7,821 nt of DNA from Bacteroidota bacterium (GTDB lineage: Bacteria > Bacteroidota > Bacteroidia > Sphingobacteriales > Sphingobacteriaceae), in the NCBI GenBank assembly GCA_025355225.1, contig JANYAB010000469.1, positions 1 through 7,821 of the forward strand. Reading direction: 5' to 3'. The notes under the pieces were generated by a model. It did not search any database. It worked only from the letters and a program-made list of their open reading frames with translations, and had not been told where the DNA came from. This document shows, piece after piece, positions 6,482-7,821 of the stretch (its first letter is position 1; every line of letters begins with the position of its first letter). Made by a program: the position numbers and the translations under genes.

Positions 6482-6484
6482 TTT

Positions 6485-7821
6485 TCACGACAAATATTTA
6501 CCTACAATAGGCATGCGTCTTCCCATTCCAAAAGCCTTGGGCGATACCCTTAGAATAGGTGGCGTCTGGTAACGCTTATGCTCGGCAAGATTTACCAGCC
6601 GCAGTACCTTTCGGACTGTTTGCTCGTCATATCCCATTTTAATGATCTCGCCTGAAGAACACCTGTTTTCGATATATTGTAACAGGATAGGGTCAAGCAC
6701 ATTATACTCAGGCAACGAATCGGTATCCTTCTGGCCGGGCCTTAACTCGGCAGATGGTGGTTTGGTAATGGTATTTACAGGTATTATTTCGCGCTCGCGG
6801 TTGAGATATTCAGCAAGTTCGAAAACCTGCGTTTTATAAACATCCCCAATAACCGAAATCCCTCCACACATGTCACCATATAGAGTTCCATAACCAACAG
6901 CAGCCTCGCTCTTGTTGGATGTATTTAGTAATATATAGCCAAACTTATTGCACATGGCCATCAATATCACGGCACGACTGCGCGATTGTATGTTTTCTTC
7001 GGCAATATTGAAAGGCAAATTATTAAATTGGGGATGCAGGGTGGTTTCAAATGCCTCTGTAATATGCCTGATGGGTATGATCTCTTGTTTGCAGCCCAGG
7101 TTTTTAACTAAATCTTCCGCATCTTTTATGGAATGGTCGCTTGAGAACCGCGAAGGTAATAACACAGCCATCACATTCTGCGGACCAAGGGCCTCCACCG
7201 CCAGCGCACACACCAATGCAGAATCTATCCCTCCCGACAATCCTAATATGGCACTGCTAAAACCCGATTTATAAAAATAATCCCTTATGCCAAGTACAAG
7301 CCCCTGGTGAATTTGTTCAATAATACCCTGCTTCTCTTTTCGCAGCGTTGGTGGCTGCTGTAATTTTATTTCTGATTTATTTTCCAGTACATAATAGGCT
7401 ACATTTTCTTCAAAGTAAGGTAATTCGTCTACCAGTTCTCCGGTATTGTCAAATACCAGCGAACCACCATCAAATATAAGTTCGGTTTGCGCCCCAACAT
7501 GATTTACGTAAAATAAAGGCAATTGATAACGCCTCGCGTTATCACTCAGTATGGCAATGCGCTCCTCATCGTGATTATAAGCAAACGGCGAAGCGGCGAT
7601 ATTGATCATCATATCCGGCTGCTCGCTGATCAGCATATCCATCGGCCTGGTAATATACAATGGATTTTCTATGTCGTTCCACAAATCTTCACATATCGTT
7701 AATGCTAGGCGATGTCCTTTAAAATCAATACAACTAAATTGGGTCGACGGCTCAAAATAGCGGTATTCGTCAAATATGTCGTAGTTGGGAAGCAGCGCCT
7801 TATTAACGATTGCTTTTACCT
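6485..7821 (-). CDS. nadE: NAD+ synthetase, glutamine-hydrolysing (5' end outside window)
   Basis: This enzyme makes NAD+ from nicotinic acid adenine dinucleotide, ATP and glutamine, the last step of NAD+ synthesis, in the cytoplasm. The visible part is 444 codons. The N-terminal nitrilase-type glutaminase domain is partly present: catalytic Lys in NKALLPNYD (visible residue 7) and nucleophile Cys in LTICEDLW (visible residue 43, codon 7691-7693); the catalytic Glu lies off the window. The synthetase domain has the ATP-binding LGLSGGIDSAL (SGGIDS at 7220-7237), ENIQSRSRAVILMA, NTSNKSEAAVGYGTLYGDMCGG, GDVYKTQVFELAEYLN and KPPSAELRPGQKDTDSLPEY. The C-terminus (PPILRVSPKAFGMGRRMPIVGKY) is complete. 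Family members are about 540-550 residues long, so roughly 100 are missing. A TTG at 7684 is not the start, because the frame stays open to the edge and the catalytic Cys lies upstream of it. No defect is visible. Confidence 0.97.
   Translation of the reverse strand, partial: VKAIVNKALLPNYDIFDEYRYFEPSTQFSCIDFKGHRLALTICEDLWNDIENPLYITRPMDMLISEQPDMMINIAASPFAYNHDEERIAILSDNARRYQLPLFYVNHVGAQTELIFDGGSLVFDNTGELVDELPYFEENVAYYVLENKSEIKLQQPPTLRKEKQGIIEQIHQGLVLGIRDYFYKSGFSSAILGLSGGIDSALVCALAVEALGPQNVMAVLLPSRFSSDHSIKDAEDLVKNLGCKQEIIPIRHITEAFETTLHPQFNNLPFNIAEENIQSRSRAVILMAMCNKFGYILLNTSNKSEAAVGYGTLYGDMCGGISVIGDVYKTQVFELAEYLNREREIIPVNTITKPPSAELRPGQKDTDSLPEYNVLDPILLQYIENRCSSGEIIKMGYDEQTVRKVLRLVNLAEHKRYQTPPILRVSPKAFGMGRRMPIVGKYLS

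Noticed and set aside
6948..7274. + strand open frame within nadE
   Set aside because: It is opposite the highly conserved synthetase domain of nadE and shows no domain of its own.
7682..7684. TTG as start codon of nadE
   Set aside because: The reading frame stays open to the window edge and upstream codons encode the catalytic Cys (TICED) and Lys (NKALLP) of the glutaminase domain, so this TTG is an internal Leu.

Overview
The window looks like chromosomal DNA from a Bacteroidota bacterium, most likely the Sphingobacteriaceae (Mucilaginibacter/Pedobacter-like). The reasons are a very large exported protein with a type IX secretion (T9SS) C-terminal sorting domain, a DUF4136-type lipoprotein, very AT-rich intergenic DNA without clear Shine-Dalgarno sites, and a dispersed-type CCTCACCCCAACCCTC palindrome. 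The genus is inferred from protein style, not from any marker gene.

Left part, + strand (1-1960): a small signal-peptide/one-membrane-segment protein (86-301), then a gene-poor stretch with an AT palindrome, then an XRE-type DNA-binding regulator with a C-terminal coiled coil (716-1084). The 876 bases after the regulator are not empty. About 1231-1570 is the decayed 3' end of a second T9SS cargo gene; its sorting domain can be aligned codon by codon to the end of the intact gene downstream, with a one-base loss and a one-base gain that cancel. From 1571 to 1960 lies extremely AT-rich leader DNA with several inverted repeats.

Centre, + strand (1961-5593): a 1210-residue secreted protein that starts at TTG. 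Its order is signal peptide, first half of a putative Ig-like (He_PIG-type) domain, six NHL repeats forming a predicted six-bladed propeller, second half of the same Ig-like domain, a beta-helix-like stretch, fibronectin-like regions, and the T9SS type A sorting domain. The propeller appears to be inserted inside the Ig-like domain.

Right part, - strand (5594-7821): this gene group converges on the cargo gene. The boundary holds a perfect 29-bp palindrome and a good intrinsic terminator for the - strand. Then come the DUF4136 lipoprotein gene and, upstream of it, the 3' part of nadE (glutamine-hydrolysing NAD+ synthetase), whose beginning lies beyond the right edge. A perfect 15-bp inverted repeat separates nadE from the lipoprotein gene.

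No IS element, RNA gene, CRISPR array or complete defence system was seen. The least ordinary items are the sorting-domain pseudogene and the propeller-in-Ig architecture.
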